Below are positions 29,136 through 31,417 of a stretch of 31,417 bases of DNA, piece after piece. The notes below the pieces were generated by a model, which was not told the origin of the DNA, made no database searches, and saw nothing but the letters and a program-made list of their open reading frames with translations. The translations under genes and the position numbers were made by a program. The DNA comes from JBEKTY01 sp049515555 (GTDB taxonomy: Bacteria; Planctomycetota; Planctomycetia; Pirellulales; Thermoguttaceae), in NCBI GenBank assembly GCA_049515555.1, contig JBEKTY010000096.1, forward strand, positions 1 to 31,417. Reading direction: 5' to 3'. How positions within the stretch are numbered: the stretch's first letter is position 1; the number at the start of each line of letters is the position of its first letter.

Positions 29136-31299
29136 CTACGCGCACGGGCCGATCCGCGGCACGCCCAAGTGAAAATGAACGCGCGCTGATGTGGCTGCCG
29201 GCCAGGAGGGACGATCGCGCGATGGTCGCGCCGATCGACGGCTACGGGCCAGGGGCTCGACGTGGCGGGCGCGCAGACCCTCTAGCCCGCTGGTGATGTT
29301 CTTGGGCGTGAAAAACACCGTCGTCAGGTTCGTCTCTTTCAGAGGTGACAGATCGGATACCCGAGTGTCGTCGCAAGCCAGTACCGCCAGAGGCATCCCG
29401 TGCAGGGGCGACAGGTCGGAAACTCGCGTGCCGAAGCAAGCAAGGTCCGTCAAAGGCATCCCGTTGAGCGGAGACAGGTCCGATACCTGCGTGTAGCCGC
29501 ATTCAAGGCGGGTTAGAGGCATCGCTATGAGCGGCGATAGGTCGGACACCTGCGTCTCGCCGCAAGCCAATTCCGCGAGCAGCATCCCTTTCAACGGCGA
29601 GAGGGCCGCCAGCTTACCTTTGCCTACCCCGCTACCATCACACTGCAAACTCTTCAATCCCGCCAACGCCCGCACCGGCGAAATGTCGATCACGTTGTCC
29701 GTGCTAAACCCCAACCCCTTCACCACACCGTTTTCGATCAGGGGCGTGCCTCGTCCATTAGCGTCTGTGACCTTGCCGTCGAAGCCCGGATTGAGTTCCT
29801 GCAACTTCTTGGCGACGGCTTCCACCTGCTTCTCGGCGGGCAGGGCGGCAACGTCCTTCATCCATCGCTTGAAGGCTGGGTCTTTCGCGCCATCGGGAAG
29901 TTGTACGGCATCGCTGGTTCGGCTCATCTTCGCCCGCTCAGCCACCGTGTCCGGCAGAACCAGGGAGACGCGGAAGCCCAGGTTGTTGCCACGGTCCCCG
30001 GGCTCGCCGCGGTCGCGGAGCGCTGACCGGCAGTCCCCAGCGTGGTGGAGCCAGCTACCGCCGCGGCGCACGCGGTGCGAGCCTGACGTCGGCCCCGGTG
30101 GATCATTATGCGGCGAGACCTTGTAGTAGTTCTCGTCGTGCCAGTCCGCACACCACTCCCATACGTTCCCGCAAATGTCATACAGCCCCCAGGCGTTCGG
30201 CTTCTTCTGCCCCACCGGGTGCGTCTTCTTCTCCGAGTTCTTGTCGTACCAGGCGTACTCGTCCAGCCCCTGCTCGTTCTCGCCAAAGAACCAGCCACTC
30301 GTGCTGCCCGCTCGACACGCATACTCCCACTGGGCCTCGGTCGGCAATCGGTAACTCCCCTCCGGCAGACCGCACTTCTCGCTCAGCTTCTTCAGAAACA
30401 CCTGACAATCGTCCCAACTCACCTGCTCCACCGGGTTCTTCGGCCCCTTGAGCTGGCTCGGGTTGTTCTCCTTGCCCAGCAGCTTCTCCCACTCCTCCTG
30501 CGTCACCTCGTACTTGCCCAGGTAAAACGCCTTGGTGATCCTCACCTTGTGGGCTCCGTCGCCCTCGCCCATCGTGAACTCGCCCGGCGGGATCAACACC
30601 AGCTTCATGCCGACAAGGTTGCTCATTTCCACCGGAACGCCGAGGTGCTTGGCCCAGCCCTCTTGATGCTCTTTGGCCTTCTGGGCGTCGAAGGGGGCGA
30701 TGGCGGGCGGGGGAGCGCCGGGCGGGAGTTGCCATTTGCCATCGGCACCGACCAGACTGCCAACGGCGGGAAGCGGGATTGGGGATTGGGAATCAGGGCT
30801 TACGACGGCGGGCGATGCCTTGTTAGCGGTCGAGCCACCGGAAGGTTGCGCGGCACTGGTGCTGCGGCTCATCTTAGGCCGCTCAGTCGCCGTGTCCGCC
30901 AATACCAGGCAGACGCGGAAGCCCGGGTGGCCGGGATTGCCCGTGGGGGCGAGGTGACCGCGGGACGCACAACGGCAGTCCGTCGCCAAGTTGCCAAACT
31001 CGCCGCCACGCACTACGCGCTCCGAGCCCGAGAGCGGCCCCAGGGGGTCGTTCTCGGGCGACGTCTTGTAGTAGTCCTTGTCGTACCAATCCGCGCAGAA
31101 CTCGAACACGTTGCCGTGCATATCATAGAGCCCCCAGGCGTTGGGCTTCTTCTGGCCGCCAAGATGCAGTCTCTCCTCAGAGTTAGTTTTGTGCCATCCG
31201 TAAGCATCCAGCTCCGTTTCGTTGTCGCCGGAACACCAGCGACCCGTGCTCCCGGCCCGGCAGGCATACTCCCACTGGGCCTCGGTCGGCAACCGGTAA
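29136..31299 (-). pseudogene. FGE-sulfatase/leucine-rich-repeat protein, 5' end cut off by an insertion sequence
   Basis: In reading order it contains the second half of an FGE-sulfatase domain (YRLPTEAQWEYACRAG, KKPNAWGLYDMHGNVFEFCADW, ending GFRVCLVLAD), a Pro/Ser-rich linker, a complete FGE-sulfatase domain (VGMKLVLIPPGEFTMG to GFRVSLVLPD), and a helical linker. Leucine-rich repeats of 21 residues (DLSPLxGMPLTxLxCxxTxVS) follow. FGE-type domains in planctomycetes are often regulatory or kinase-linked rather than sulfatase-activating. The first domain starts abruptly at its conserved Tyr-Arg. DNA identity with the matching place in the second domain ends at about 31299, where unrelated sequence begins. 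The C-terminal 40 residues after GLEGLR are Arg-rich and unlike the family, so the 3' end may also be altered. The frame continues to 31400, but those residues come from the insert. Confidence 0.75.
29341..29592 (-). repeat. Four 63-bp tandem units encoding leucine-rich repeats
   Basis: Units begin at about 29341, 29404, 29467 and 29530, each encoding 21 residues of the DLSPL...L..L.C..T.VS type. They are protein-coding repeats with moderate divergence, not a CRISPR array. Confidence 0.8.
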
Positions 31300-31326
31300 G
31301 TTGCTGTTAAGAAATAACTTAGCCAT

Positions 31327-31335
31327 TGGTATAAT
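31327..31335 (+). promoter_or_regulatory. Extended minus-10 promoter in the insertion-sequence end
   Basis: TGG followed by a perfect TATAAT (31330-31335), 35 bases before the ATG at 31371. The minus-35 region is poor, as is usual for extended minus-10 promoters. Confidence 0.5.
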
Positions 31336-31370
31336 CTGCCTGTTCCGCTTCCACGGATGGGGAGATGGTC

Positions 31371-31417
31371 ATGGCAGACCCAGAGCGCAAGCGAATCCAC
31401 CGCTGTCGGTGCCGAGG
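31371..31417 (+). CDS. Putative transposase, 5' end only
   Basis: Fifteen complete codons are visible, beginning MADPERKRIHRCRCR, with GGAG at 31361-31364 six bases upstream. The basic, Cys-containing start and its location just inside an IS-like end suggest a transposase. Too little is present for family assignment. Confidence 0.45.
   Translation, partial: MADPERKRIHRCRCR

Larger units (their letters stand above)
31300..31417 (+). mobile_element. Left end of an insertion sequence, running off the window
   Basis: Sequence to the left of about 31299 matches the FGE domain of the neighbouring gene; from here on it does not. The new sequence is AT-richer, opens with TAAGTT...AACTTA-like inverted motifs (31297-31321), and carries a promoter and the start of an ORF reading away from the junction. 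This is the usual structure of an IS end. The family cannot be named from 118 bp. Confidence 0.6.

Noticed and set aside
29341..29592. Regular 63-bp repeats as a CRISPR or satellite array
   Set aside because: They are diverged, exactly 21 codons long and encode leucine-rich repeats in frame.

Overview
The window is GC-rich DNA, roughly two-thirds to three-quarters G+C over most of its length. It is most consistent with a planctomycete (Pirellulales/Gemmatales-like) or a related PVC bacterium. The pointers are very large secreted carbohydrate-active proteins, a protein combining formylglycine-generating-enzyme (FGE-sulfatase) domains with leucine-rich repeats, a MoxR/DUF58/VWA operon, and many dispersed palindromic repeats. 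No rRNA, tRNA or CRISPR array was seen. The lineage is inferred from gene content only.

Layout. 59-3574 (+) is a secreted glycoside hydrolase family 2 protein that carries a nested palindromic repeat inside its reading frame. It is followed, in the same frame after a TAG, by an orphan C-terminal fragment of another protein. 3955-7767 (-) is a secreted protein with CBM9-like domains at both ends and a beta-propeller-like middle. From 7805 to 12993 lies a visibly less GC-rich segment bounded by two 100-bp direct repeats in the same orientation (7805-7904 and 12894-12993). It holds a coupled two-gene cassette: a 587-aa protein of unknown function and a 726-aa phospholipase-D-fold protein. Around the cassette are gene scraps, including a second PLD gene whose 5' part stops exactly at the right-hand repeat. 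This is the best candidate in the window for an undescribed system, plausibly anti-phage defence.

13108-28116 (+) is one long, tightly coupled operon: DUF58, MoxR ATPase, second MoxR ATPase, a membrane-anchored charged protein, a BatA-like VWA membrane protein, a 1537-aa VWA protein fused to a secreted carbohydrate-enzyme-like half, and a secreted GH42-like protein. Nearly all junctions are 4-bp overlaps. The first MoxR gene appears to start at AUA behind a strong Shine-Dalgarno sequence. Two copies of a 44-bp palindrome sit inside the VWA genes in different reading frames without stopping translation.

28117-29135 is an accessory patch with a possible terminator, a 97-bp inverted-repeat unit, a small ORF broken by a 61-bp duplication, and a small hypothetical gene. 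29136-31299 (-) is a large FGE-sulfatase/LRR gene whose 5' end is cut off by what looks like the end of an insertion sequence. The putative transposase of that element runs off the right edge.

How the genes may work together (inference): MoxR ATPases with DUF58 and VWA proteins commonly act as a chaperone/assembly module. Co-transcription with envelope VWA proteins and a secreted GH42-like enzyme suggests a surface polysaccharide-processing apparatus. The repeats, truncations and the insertion-sequence end show repeated rearrangement at 3.6-8.4 kb, 12.3-13.0 kb and 28.1-31.4 kb.
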